DNA from: Streptococcus suis
Lineage (GTDB): Bacteria > Bacillota > Bacilli > Lactobacillales > Streptococcaceae
Assembly (NCBI RefSeq): GCF_002960445.1
Contig: NZ_POJD01000142.1
Location: forward strand, 248,001 to 312,000
Direction of reading: 5' to 3'
DNA: 64,000 nucleotides
The position numbers and the translations under genes were made by a program. The notes beneath the pieces were generated by a model. It was not told the origin of the DNA and did not search any database. It saw only the letters and a list, made by a program, of their open reading frames with translations. Below, one piece after another: positions 7,272 through 14,757 of the stretch (position 1 is its first letter; each line of letters opens with the position of its first letter).

Positions 7272-7469
7272 CTAGGCTTTTACGAGCAGAGCAACACACT
7301 CAACTTGTTCATCATTGTCCAAACCTATATTTAAATCTTCATCGATGATAGGAAGTTTAAATGTAATTGATTTTAGCCATTGTCCATTCGGTTGCTTTTC
7401 TTCGTAAATTTGAATTTCAGAAATCAAAGCTGTAATTAACTGTCTACGCTCTAATTTATCAATATACGC
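7272..7469 (-). pseudogene. C-terminal fragment of a large serine recombinase
   Basis: Only the last 65 codons survive, running in frame from a stop at 7472 to TAG 7272. They read YIDKLERRQLITALISEIQI, then KQPNGQWLKSITFKLPI and finally VECVALLVKA. This is the C-terminal coiled-coil/beta tail seen in transposon-type serine recombinases of Firmicutes. The catalytic N-terminal domain is absent, so it is inactive. It abuts the SRPBCC gene, which probably arrived by the same rearrangement. Confidence 0.6.
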
Positions 7470-7474
7470 TTATA

Positions 7475-7915
7475 TTAAAACAAATTTTCCAGTCTTAAAA
7501 ATGACTGTTTCCAAACCTTTTCAAACCATAAACGTGCCTGTTCCCATTTTTCTCCCTCTCCCCAACCACTATGAATCAAATGAATTTCCGTCTTATTTTC
7601 TTTTTCTGCAAAGAATGTAATACATACATGAGTCAGTGGTTTTGCAACATTCATTACATCCGCATATTGTACCGGACCTTTCCAATTGAAGCATAATAGT
7701 TTATTCAATTCAAATGCTGTTACTTTGCACCCTAAAGTACTATTATTTTCATTATCATTTTTATCCCAAAAAAGTTCATATTTCCCACCAACCCAAGGTT
7801 CTATTTCTGATTTTTCTGTTAGCCAAGTTATAATCTCTTCATTCTTAGTGAATAAACAAAATGCTCTTTCTGATGAACAGTTTAAGAGTGCCTTGCAATG
7901 GATTATTTTATTCAT
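7475..7915 (-). CDS. SRPBCC / AHSA1-like domain protein
   Basis: This 146-residue protein of the START/Bet v1-like AHSA1 group begins with the characteristic KALLNCSSERAFCLFTKNEEI. It has WVGGKYELFWD (about 41-51) and ends in GWGEGEKWEQARLWFEKVW. These proteins have a deep ligand pocket; the substrate here is unknown. The ribosome site aaaggag is excellent. Its ATG lies inside a short upstream frame resembling the start of a DUF1697 protein, so it seems fused into a broken locus. Confidence 0.75.
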   Translation of the reverse strand: MNKIIHCKALLNCSSERAFCLFTKNEEIITWLTEKSEIEPWVGGKYELFWDKNDNENNSTLGCKVTAFELNKLLCFNWKGPVQYADVMNVAKPLTHVCITFFAEKENKTEIHLIHSGWGEGEKWEQARLWFEKVWKQSFLRLENLF

Positions 7916-7991
7916 AATTTCTCCTTTCGCTTATATTCATTTTAATCTTTCCACCCACAATTATCCCACGCAATAAAAGTATATATCTCAA
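7908..7991 (-). pseudogene. Truncated start of a DUF1697 family gene
   Basis: From TTG 7991, behind aaggaggg, the frame reads MRYILLLRGIIVGGKIKMNI and then stops at 7908. DUF1697 proteins start with the pattern MRYxxLLRGINVGGKNKV, so this is recognisably their N-terminus. Only 27 codons remain before it runs into the SRPBCC start. A TATAAT preceded by TG lies at 8068-8063 and probably now drives the SRPBCC gene. Confidence 0.5.
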
Positions 7992-8171
7992 ATGATTGCC
8001 CTCCTTAAATTTTACATTGCTTTCGTCTTAATTCTAATTTTTCTCTCTGAATAATCAACAACATTATACCATTTTTAAGCCATTTTTTCTATTGTCAAAT
8101 TTCCTATTTTCTCCCACATGCAGCACGGATAAAAAGGAACCTAAATGATATATACAAAATTTCTGTTTTCA

Positions 8172-8327
8172 CTATTTCCGTTCCGCTTTCACTACCTTAA
8201 ACAATTTATCTTGAAATGTATCTTTGCTCTTTTTGTCAAAATATATCTCTGTTATAAAGGTTTTTCCGTTTATCTTTTTTGTTATAACACCATCAGGCTT
8301 TTGATGTTGTTCTTTCTGTAAAATGCC
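8172..8327 (-). pseudogene. TnpW-like transposon protein remnant
   Basis: A 51-codon frame reads QKPDGVITKKINGKTFITEI, then YFDKKSKDTFQDKLFKV before TAG. TnpW-type proteins carried next to TnpX-like recombinases share this PDG..KKI.G.T.....F...SK.T..DK layout. No ATG or ribosome site precedes it, and the frame overlaps the end of the next upstream fragment, so it is probably a remnant. Confidence 0.45.
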
Positions 8328-8619
8328 TTAACGCATCCATGATAGCTTCTTCTTTCTCAGGTGTACATTGTGGAATAACTTGTTTTTCTTTTTTTGACTT
8401 ATTATAATTTTCTCTCAACTCTATTCCACATTTCTTTTTAATCTGGGCAATATAGAGTGCTGAAACTTTCAAACCAAATTTTTCTAATATATATTCCTTA
8501 ATCTGAGCATAAGTAGCTTTGCTCTCCGCACTTGTCAAATCAAGTTCATCTAGCTCTACTTCAACACTTATATGCTTATCGACATTAAGTTTGGACAATA
8601 ATGCTACCGTCTCGACGTG
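8293..8619 (-). pseudogene. C-terminal fragment, ICE-type domain, copy 1
   Basis: The frame begins HVETVALLSKLNVDKHI and continues through DELDLTSAESKATYAQIK, LYIAQIKKKCGI and TPEKEEAIMDALRHF. As I recall, this domain forms the C-terminal tail of RlmD/RumA-like uracil methyltransferases and related proteins on clostridial-type integrative elements. No catalytic methyltransferase part remains upstream. A TTG at 8598 could start a 101-residue product, but there is no ribosome site. Confidence 0.5.
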
Positions 8620-8915
8620 GATTGAGGTTATAGAAAAAGAAACATACAGCTTTATACCAAAGTGGAGTATTGCTCCAAGTACATATAAATTACATAAAAT
8701 TCAATTGCGGATATTAATTTAATTATCGATAGCAAAAGAATAATTTGTTAGAGAGGATTTGACAATATTGAAACTTTGGTTATTGAATAAATTTCAGATA
8801 ACAATTAGATAGAATATAAAAATAACACTGTTCTTATTTAAATAGAATCATATTTTTTATGTTGTCATTTCTATAATATCTCTTTAGATTACAAATGCCT
8901 ATACCAAAAATTTAA

Positions 8916-9230
8916 TTATATCATACCGAAATATCTCAGTGCATCTTTGATTGTTTCTTCTTTTTCTTTTGGACAATTTGTGACATGTTGGTCGCCATCT
9001 GCTTTTCTAGATATATTATAATTTTCTCGTTCAATTAAATCATACTTGCGTTTTACTTGTGCAATGTACAGACTTGAAACTTTAAAACCAAACATTTTCA
9101 AAACATATTCTTTTATCTCTGGATATGTTGCGTTTTTTTTATTAATGGACCTAAAATCTTCCTCATCAATTTCAATGTTTATATGATGCTCAACATAAAG
9201 TTTGGACAATAGTGCAACAGTCTCAAGATT
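8916..9230 (-). pseudogene. C-terminal fragment, ICE-type domain, copy 2
   Basis: This paralogue of the fragment at 8293-8619 begins LETVALLSKLYVEHHI, then has ATYPEIKEYVLKMFGFKVS, LYIAQVKRKYDLIERENYN and ends ALRYFGMI. It breaks at almost the same residue as copy 1 (the ETVALLSKL motif). A TTG at 9209 is the only possible start and lacks a ribosome site. The 296 bases between the two copies are AT-rich and hold no gene that I can support. Confidence 0.5.
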
Positions 9231-9593
9231 ATTAATTATCTGATGGGAAAAAGGCCATCAGAAATTGAAAATCGAACCAATTAAGCAATACGAAAGAAAG
9301 CGTAGAATTTTATTTATGATCTACGTAATGAATTATATATTCTACGCAGCACAAACAAATCCAAAGCATTAGCGTCAGGAATGCCAATTTTTTATAATCG
9401 CTTGGCTTTAATGGCTGTCTCTGTACTTAATTTTCGCTTTGGCGTTTGACAGTAACTGTAACGAATTACATTTTATAATGAGAAACAAATAATAATTTAG
9501 AATAATTTGATGATTTACTTAAAATCGGCAAGAATACTCTTTACGATGTCATATTCTGTCATAATATTATTTGAGAAAAGAAAAGAGTTAACA
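9231..9593. other. Gene-free region with inverted repeats ahead of Rep-like gene
   Basis: It contains a hairpin CTGATGG (9240-9246) / CCATCAG (9255-9261), and an inverted repeat GCGTAGAAT (9300-9308) / ATTCTACGC (9339-9347) with an extra CTACGT between the arms. A small palindrome ACAGTAACTGT lies near 9449. A TATAAT precedes the next gene. Clustered CTACG motifs in front of a replication-like gene would suit an origin, but this is unproven. Confidence 0.35.
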
Positions 9594-10964
9594 ATGATTT
9601 ATAGAAATTCAGAAAAATACACTAGGAATGACCAAATAATAAAACAATGTTTTCAAGAAAATCCAGGATTTTTAGGTATAGATGGAATTGACATAAAATT
9701 TGAGACGGAAGTGACAAACGTAGATAGTATTACGACTACAACTATTGCTGAGAACTTTTTTGAATTAGATATCAATTCATCTTATAATAAAGATGGCAGA
9801 ATAAAAGAAATTGAAATACTATCTCCAACTTTTGGGAAAATCATTTTTAGTTTTAATAACCCAAATTTTGATATGAAATGTAATTGTTTCGTTCGACTAA
9901 TTGTAGGTGATTTGAATGTAAAAACTTCTACAATGAAACAAATAATGTCAAGATTGAAAAACGTATTAACCTGTATTACTCTCTTTTCAAATATTGACAT
10001 TATCCATCCAACAGAAGAAGATATCATAATTCAAGGAATTGAGATTGCTTACACCTTTTCTACATTAGAAAAAATTTCATATCAGACAAGACTACTTCTA
10101 CTAAGAATCTTCTCAAAAGTTGAACAACCAAATAAATCAAGGTATGTGGGAATAGATGACGATCCATTTGAACATCACATCATTTCAGCAAAGTTAGGAT
10201 ACAACTATTCGATAGTTTTATATGATAAAACAGCCAAGGCACAATCGGACAATCATTTAGAGAATATTAAAAATCATGGTTATAGAATTTATAGACTTGA
10301 ATTTGTAATAAAAAAAGGGAAAATTACGGAGTTGCTTGGTTCACGAATCCTATCAAACATTACTGACGAGACCATAAAAAATTTTTTTAAAGAACAGATC
10401 AATCTAGCTGTCAACAATCTCATTCTTGAAATAAAAAAATCAGTACAATTAACTGACCGGACATTGAATTACTATTTTAATGAGTTTGGCAATCGTTATT
10501 ATATTCATCGTTTCTTCTCTGGTATTCTAACTCCTGCACTAGAAAAATCCATGTCAATTGCCTTAGATGAGGAAATTTTTTGTCATTTAAAACTACCGTT
10601 TATCAAATCTCATAAAAATAAAAGTAGGATTAGAAGACAATTGATTAATGAGTGCATTATTCAAAGTAAGGACAAGAAGTACATACTTTCAAAAATGATA
10701 ACGTGGCAAACTTTAATAATATTAAAAATTATGGACCAATTCATTTATTGTGACAAAATTCAATCAACAACTCCTAAGCAAAATTTCAGTGAAATGGGAA
10801 TGAAAATGATTTCTCTACAACCATTTGGCAGCAAAACTAGGATAGCTATCTATAACGACCTTCTCTCTTCGAGAACTAAAAGCACTACCATTGAAAAAAT
10901 AATACTTGATCGATGGAAAAAAATAGATTATAAAAAGTATATAATTAATAAATTTATTGATTAG
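9594..10964 (+). CDS. AT-rich hypothetical protein, possible rolling-circle-type replication initiator
   Basis: This 456-residue, very Lys/Ile/Asn-rich protein is coded by DNA visibly more AT-rich than the core genes. The middle holds NYSIVLYDKT (about 211-220), then YRLEFVIKKGKITELLGS (about 243-260). A YDK strand followed by an R(L/I)E strand is the pattern of phage G2P-like and Rep_trans initiators, where it forms part of the nuclease fold. YY pairs follow (LNYYFNEF, NRYYIHRF). I cannot confirm a histidine triad, so the assignment is tentative. ATG 9594, behind aaagag, is preferred over an upstream ATG at 9507. Inverted repeats lie just upstream. Relaxase-like or purely element-specific roles are alternatives. 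Confidence 0.45.
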   Translation: MIYRNSEKYTRNDQIIKQCFQENPGFLGIDGIDIKFETEVTNVDSITTTTIAENFFELDINSSYNKDGRIKEIEILSPTFGKIIFSFNNPNFDMKCNCFVRLIVGDLNVKTSTMKQIMSRLKNVLTCITLFSNIDIIHPTEEDIIIQGIEIAYTFSTLEKISYQTRLLLLRIFSKVEQPNKSRYVGIDDDPFEHHIISAKLGYNYSIVLYDKTAKAQSDNHLENIKNHGYRIYRLEFVIKKGKITELLGSRILSNITDETIKNFFKEQINLAVNNLILEIKKSVQLTDRTLNYYFNEFGNRYYIHRFFSGILTPALEKSMSIALDEEIFCHLKLPFIKSHKNKSRIRRQLINECIIQSKDKKYILSKMITWQTLIILKIMDQFIYCDKIQSTTPKQNFSEMGMKMISLQPFGSKTRIAIYNDLLSSRTKSTTIEKIILDRWKKIDYKKYIINKFID

Positions 10965-10973
10965 GTTAAGTAT

Positions 10974-10998
10974 GATGTATTGCAATTTACAATACATC
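10974..10998. terminator. Terminator after the Rep-like gene
   Basis: GATGTATTG (10974-10982), 7-base loop, CAATACATC (10990-10998), followed by TTTTATTTT. It is a perfect 9-bp stem located 9 bases after the stop codon. Confidence 0.65.
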
Positions 10999-11043
10999 TT
11001 TTATTTTAATCTCCAATTGGGCAGAATTTTGGGCAAATTTTGA
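10987..11043 (-). pseudogene. Possible tail of a tyrosine integrase
   Basis: The 18 codons before TAA 10987 read SKFAQNSAQLEIKIKDVL, which resembles the C-terminal tail of streptococcal phage or element integrases. Two stops lie immediately upstream, so nothing else remains. Short length makes this uncertain. Confidence 0.25.
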
Positions 11044-11112
11044 TTATCATTGCACATTATTGCATAGCAAAGAAAAATATCATAAAAAATAGAATTGTAT
11101 TAAAAATTATAA

Positions 11113-11135
11113 AAAGCCTTATTAATCAAGGCTTT
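11113..11135. terminator. Terminator hairpin
   Basis: AAAGCCTT (11113-11120) / AAGGCTTT (11128-11135) with A-run to the left, so it would end minus-strand transcripts such as the 18-codon gene. It resembles the hairpin at 7223-7246. Confidence 0.6.
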
Positions 11136-11161
11136 ACATGGTTAGCAACTCTATTTTATCG

Positions 11162-11218
11162 TCAATTTACTTTGTCTCTCACACCATGGTAATTATTCAA
11201 CCATTGAATAATTGCCAT
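11162..11218 (-). CDS. 18-residue peptide gene with consensus ribosome site
   Basis: ATG 11218 lies 6 bases after a perfect AAAGGAGG (11232-11225). The frame encodes MAIIQWLNNYHGVRDKVN and stops at 11162, followed by a terminator. The start region lies in a near-perfect 15-bp inverted repeat (11186-11200 / 11204-11218) that would fold the first codons into a hairpin. The upstream promoter and early terminator make this look like an attenuated leader-peptide or small-toxin gene. No homologue is recognised, and a truncated longer gene is also possible. Confidence 0.4.
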   Translation of the reverse strand: MAIIQWLNNYHGVRDKVN

Positions 11219-11245
11219 GTAAAACCTCCTTTGTATTACTTCATT

Positions 11246-11306
11246 GAAAAAAGCCGTCAAACGGCTTGTTTTGTCCTATTATAGCAAAATTAAGACAGTT
11301 TGTCAT
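11246..11306 (-). promoter_or_regulatory. Promoter plus early terminator ahead of the 18-codon gene
   Basis: ATGACA (11306-11301), a 17-base spacer and TATAAT (11283-11278) form a strong promoter. About 10 bases past the -10 box lies an intrinsic terminator, AAGCCGT-TTG-ACGGCTT with a T-run (11267-11246), before the ribosome site. A perfect 10-bp inverted repeat CATATTCATT / AATGAATATG (11304-11327) overlaps the -35 box. Transcription would normally stop before the peptide unless the hairpin is relieved. Confidence 0.5.
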
Positions 11307-11357
11307 ATTCATTGATAAATGAATATGAATAGTTGCTTATTAGGGGAACAAAAATAA

Positions 11358-11400
11358 AAATACCTACAATCTTCGTTTACATACTTAATTGTAGGTATTT
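11358..11400. terminator. Terminator of the alcohol dehydrogenase gene
   Basis: AAATACCTACAAT (11358-11370) pairs perfectly with ATTGTAGGTATTT (11388-11400), 19 bases past the dehydrogenase stop codon on the minus strand, with A/T-rich flanks. Confidence 0.65.
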
Positions 11401-11419
11401 AAATTCTAAAATCTATTGA

Positions 11420-12571
11420 TTAAAACAATTCTTTATAAAAAGCGATGGTTTCTTCCAATGTTGGCATGAATGGGTTACCCGGTGCGCAGGCATCAATCAA
11501 GGCATTCTTAGATAGGTATTCAAAGTCAAACTCTTCTTCCTTGATGTCCAACTCTGTCAATTTCTTAGGAATACCAACTTTAGCCGACAATTCTTCAATT
11601 TGTGCAATAGCGTAGTCTGCACATTCCTCATCAGATTTACCTGCAATATCAAGTCCCAGTGCTTTAGCAACATCACGGAAGGCTGCAGGCACACGTTTGG
11701 CATTCTCACGTTCGATGATTGGCAAAATCATAGCGCAGCAAACACCATGCGGCAGGTCATAAACAGCACCCAACTGGTGAGCCATTGAATGAACATAGCC
11801 TAAGCCAGCATTATTGAAACTCATACCTCCAAGGAAAATAGCATGAACCATAGCTTCTCGAGCTTCGATATCCTGTCCATTCTCAACTGCACGAGGTAAG
11901 TACTCTTTGATAAGCTCAATCGCACCCATAGAGAGTTTCTTAGTCACGCCATAAGCACCCGGTGTTACCAAAGCTTCAATAGCATGAGTTAGAGCATCCA
12001 TACCTGTCGCTGCTGTCAGAGCCGCTGGTTTAGAGAGCATCAGTTCAGGGTCATTGACTGACATGACAGCCAAGCTATTTTTGTCTACCATAACCATTTT
12101 TACCTTGCGTTCTTCATCGGTAATAACATAGTTAATGGTAATTTCAGCAGAGGTGCCCGCTGTTGTGTTGATAGCCACAACAGGCAAGCCAAGTTTTTCA
12201 GACTTATGAAGACCTTCATAGTCCTGTGGTTTGCCACCATTGGTTGCCATGATAGAAATACAGCTTGCCGCATCTTGAGGCGATCCGCCACCAACTGAGA
12301 TGATGAAATCACAGTCATTTTCTTGAAGAGTAGCTAGTCCATCATAAACATTTTTACAGGTTGGGTTTGGATCAACCTGACTGAATACTACATAGTTTAC
12401 TCCTGCTTCATCCAGAGGCTTGGTTACCTTAGGAAGAATATCGCTAGTGCGGATAAATTCATCCGTCACAAGCAGAGCCTTCTTGTAGCCCAAATCCTTA
12501 ACGTAACCACCGATTTCATTGACACAACCGCGACCAATCAAGTTGACCGCTGGGACGTAAAATGTTGCCAT
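11420..12571 (-). CDS. Iron-containing alcohol dehydrogenase
   Basis: This 383-residue group III alcohol dehydrogenase (the 1,3-propanediol/lactaldehyde dehydrogenase type) interconverts a primary alcohol and aldehyde with NAD(P)H and Fe2+. The Rossmann part shows SVGGGSPQD (about 93-101), and the helical metal-binding half shows MDALTHAIEALV, HSMAHQLGAVYDLPHG and the matching Asp/His ligands. Length is normal. ATG 12571, 6 bases after aggagg, is preferred to an upstream TTG. It is a single-gene transcript with its own promoter and terminator. The physiological substrate is not readable. A role in mixed-acid fermentation is likely. Confidence 0.88.
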   Translation of the reverse strand: MATFYVPAVNLIGRGCVNEIGGYVKDLGYKKALLVTDEFIRTSDILPKVTKPLDEAGVNYVVFSQVDPNPTCKNVYDGLATLQENDCDFIISVGGGSPQDAASCISIMATNGGKPQDYEGLHKSEKLGLPVVAINTTAGTSAEITINYVITDEERKVKMVMVDKNSLAVMSVNDPELMLSKPAALTAATGMDALTHAIEALVTPGAYGVTKKLSMGAIELIKEYLPRAVENGQDIEAREAMVHAIFLGGMSFNNAGLGYVHSMAHQLGAVYDLPHGVCCAMILPIIERENAKRVPAAFRDVAKALGLDIAGKSDEECADYAIAQIEELSAKVGIPKKLTELDIKEEEFDFEYLSKNALIDACAPGNPFMPTLEETIAFYKELF

Positions 12572-12625
12572 AGACAACCTCCTGTAAGATTTATAGTAGT
12601 TAATGACTTTATTTTTCTTTATGTT

Positions 12626-12654
12626 ATTATACTATAAATCTTGGATATATTCAA
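12626..12654 (-). promoter_or_regulatory. Promoter of the alcohol dehydrogenase gene
   Basis: TTGAAT (12654-12649), 17-base spacer, TATAAT (12631-12626) on the minus strand, about 55 bases ahead of the ATG. No Rex-type TTGTGA..TCACAA palindrome was found nearby. Confidence 0.65.
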
Positions 12655-12740
12655 CTATTATGTGACGTTTTTAACAAAATAAAATGATATAAAAACTCCT
12701 AATCTTGCTTGCAATCATATTAAATTTCATTCTGATTTAC

Positions 12741-13289
12741 TCAGCTGGCAATTTGAAATATCCCTGTCCAGTTTGCAAAGGCTTCCTTACGCATTTTTTC
12801 AATTTCTACTCGGAAAGCTTGGGCAAGACTGGCACGATTGAAGGATGGAGCTATTTTGTGTCTATCTGTCATCACTTTTTGAACTAGAATTTCTACCTCT
12901 TCCCCATCCCTAATTCCTATATTCCAAAGTTCTTGTAGAACACTTGTATGAAACTGTTTCTCGTATTCTTTCATGGCCTCAATGGTCCAGTAATATTCAC
13001 TACTTTCATCTTTTAACCATTTCCAAACAACATCAGCTTGCTTGGACTTTGGCTTTTCTACTTCACAGGCCTGACACAGCAATAACTGGTTGGATAAGCT
13101 TTCTACATGAAACCATTTCCCTGAAACAATCGGAACATTTTTTACTCCACAAGTGCTGTGGCAGCGCCAGCAAAAAGGGCTTAATGTTTCAGTATTCTTT
13201 AAAATACCTAAGTCCAGCAATTGGTCCGACCAATATTCTACAACTGACAAGAGGTTGGTCGTTTTCTTATTCCAAATAAACATGTTCAT
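12741..13289 (-). CDS. Hypothetical protein with paired CxxC motifs
   Basis: This 182-residue protein has a four-Cys cluster in two halves, FCWRCHSTCG (about 47-56) and LLCQACEVEKPKS (about 78-90), as in HNH-like or zinc-knuckle proteins. A long acidic helical C-terminal part follows. No HNH histidine pattern is clear. ATG 13289 is chosen for the aaaggtag site just before it. It follows the 157-residue gene by 10 bases in one operon, whose promoter faces the XRE/S24 repressor gene. Confidence 0.6.
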   Translation of the reverse strand: MNMFIWNKKTTNLLSVVEYWSDQLLDLGILKNTETLSPFCWRCHSTCGVKNVPIVSGKWFHVESLSNQLLLCQACEVEKPKSKQADVVWKWLKDESSEYYWTIEAMKEYEKQFHTSVLQELWNIGIRDGEEVEILVQKVMTDRHKIAPSFNRASLAQAFRVEIEKMRKEAFANWTGIFQIAS

Positions 13290-13299
13290 ATCTACCTTT

Positions 13300-13773
13300 C
13301 TACATTCTTTCAAGCATCTGGGCTTGAACTAAACTAGCTTGTATCATTGCTAATTCTACAAGACAAGCAAGATTGGTTAGGTCTACATTTTCAAACATTC
13401 GGTGAGAGATAAATAACTTTGGTTGTAATCTCGTGAGCGGTTTTGCCCAGGCTTGAACACAGACATCAAACTGTTTGACCGACTGAAAATAAACTTGACT
13501 AACCAACATATAGGCTCGGCTATTTAACAAATAAGCATAATCCTGCATTAAATCACGACAAAATGAGGCTAGCCATACTGCTGCATACTTTTCTTCATCC
13601 TCTAGATAATGATTTAATAGCTGAAAAGTTAGCAGACTACCTCTGCTCATTTCAGGACTAACTACTTGAAACTTGCTTTCCTTGCTCATCAAGGGATGCA
13701 AATGGAAATGTTCTGCATAGACTTCCCATTCTCTGTAAATATCTGCCCAAGTAATCTCAAGATTATTTTTCAT
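13300..13773 (-). CDS. Hypothetical protein divergent from XRE/S24 repressor
   Basis: This 157-residue, mostly helical protein begins MKNNLEITWADIYREWEVY. It has no membrane segment or recognisable catalytic motif. ATG 13773 is preceded by ttggag. It is the first gene of a two-gene operon whose promoter lies back-to-back with that of the XRE/S24 gene, so it is probably under that repressor's control. The function is unknown. Confidence 0.55.
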   Translation of the reverse strand: MKNNLEITWADIYREWEVYAEHFHLHPLMSKESKFQVVSPEMSRGSLLTFQLLNHYLEDEEKYAAVWLASFCRDLMQDYAYLLNSRAYMLVSQVYFQSVKQFDVCVQAWAKPLTRLQPKLFISHRMFENVDLTNLACLVELAMIQASLVQAQMLERM

Positions 13774-13803
13774 TTTTACACGCTCCAACTAGGATTTGAT
13801 ACC

Positions 13804-13888
13804 ATCATAACACCATTTTTTATTTTTGTCAAACATGTTAAACAATATTTGTCAAAAAAATAGTCTTATGGTATAATATGTTAAACAA
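13804..13888. promoter_or_regulatory. Divergent promoters with repeated operator
   Basis: Rightward: TTGTCA (13849-13854), 17 bases, TATAAT (13872-13877). Leftward: TTGACA (13832-13827), 17 bases, TATGAT (13809-13804). The 11-base ATGTTAAACAA occurs at 13835-13845 and again at 13878-13888, just upstream of the leftward -35 and just after the rightward -10. This is the layout of a repressor controlling both directions. Confidence 0.65.
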
Positions 13889-13902
13889 AGCGAGGTACAA
13901 GC

Positions 13903-14700
13903 ATGATTTTGGGTGATATCTTAAAAGAATTTCGAACTAAAAACAAACTATCTATGGATAGGTTTGCAGAACTTTCTGGTTTAACAAAGGGATATATTTC
14001 TATGTTAGAAAAAAATCAGCATCCTAAAACAAAAAAAGCTCTTCTTCCTACCATGGAAACACTGGAGAAGGTTGCAAAAGGCATGAACATAGCTGTTTCT
14101 GATTTGGTTCAGAAGCTTGATGACGACCAAGCTATAGCCCTGACGCTTACCCCTGCCCAATTTGGACAATTTAAGCAATCTATTTCTCAGCAAGCACAGG
14201 TTTTAGATCAGACACTAGAGGGTGAATTTCATGACAGGTGGATTGCTTTCGGGCAAGAACAAGTAGCAGCAATGCAAACCTCTAATTCTAAATCAGCAAC
14301 TGTACTTCATCTAGATGACTACCGTGAACGAACGGAATTGGCTGTTCCTGGCAAGGTTTCAGCTGGTACTGGCTACTGGCAGGATACAGACTTTGACAAC
14401 CTAGTATCCTTTTATAGCGAGGATATCCCTGATAGTCGGCAATACGATACCATCGCTCAGGTTGTCGGAGATTCCATGGCACCTAGTATTCAGGATGGGG
14501 ACTACCTCTTTATTCGTCTGACACCAGACATTCCTCTGAACTCAATTGGAATTTTCTCAGTTAATGGGGAAAATTTTGTTAAAAAATACAAGGGTTCTTA
14601 CTTACAATCCCTCAACCCTGACTATGAGGATATTGATTTAAACCAGGAAGATGACATCCGTCCTATCGGTAGAGTAATTGATGTCTATAGTCAATCCTAA
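13903..14700 (+). CDS. XRE family repressor with S24 peptidase domain
   Basis: This 265-residue LexA/CI-like regulator has a helix-turn-helix at residues 5-60 (KGYISMLEKNQHPKTKK), a linker, and a C-terminal S24 domain. The domain has a likely cleavage site SAG (153-155), Ser191 in GDSMAPS and Lys227/228 in NFVKKYKG. Such proteins self-cleave when stimulated by RecA filaments, lifting repression. This one differs from the HdiR-like protein at 435 and probably answers a different set of promoters. Its promoter overlaps the operators shared with the two leftward genes. Confidence 0.8.
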   Translation: MILGDILKEFRTKNKLSMDRFAELSGLTKGYISMLEKNQHPKTKKALLPTMETLEKVAKGMNIAVSDLVQKLDDDQAIALTLTPAQFGQFKQSISQQAQVLDQTLEGEFHDRWIAFGQEQVAAMQTSNSKSATVLHLDDYRERTELAVPGKVSAGTGYWQDTDFDNLVSFYSEDIPDSRQYDTIAQVVGDSMAPSIQDGDYLFIRLTPDIPLNSIGIFSVNGENFVKKYKGSYLQSLNPDYEDIDLNQEDDIRPIGRVIDVYSQS

Positions 14701-14730
14701 CATATAGGAAAGCCAAACATAACAATAGCG

Positions 14731-14757
14731 AAAAGGAGGCCTTTCAGCCTCCCTTTT
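14731..14757. terminator. Terminator after the XRE/S24 gene
   Basis: AAAAGGAGGC (14731-14740) pairs with GCCTCCCTTTT (14747-14757) with one extra C. It can act in both directions and may also end the leftward RNA described next. Confidence 0.65.

Noticed and set aside
6953-7334. Two short plus-strand frames (67 and 64 codons)
   Set aside because: No ribosome sites, composition unlike protein, and they cross the terminator and the recombinase remnant on the other strand.
12572-12740. Rex operator before the alcohol dehydrogenase gene
   Set aside because: No TTGTGA-N6-TCACAA-like palindrome; only a normal promoter was found.
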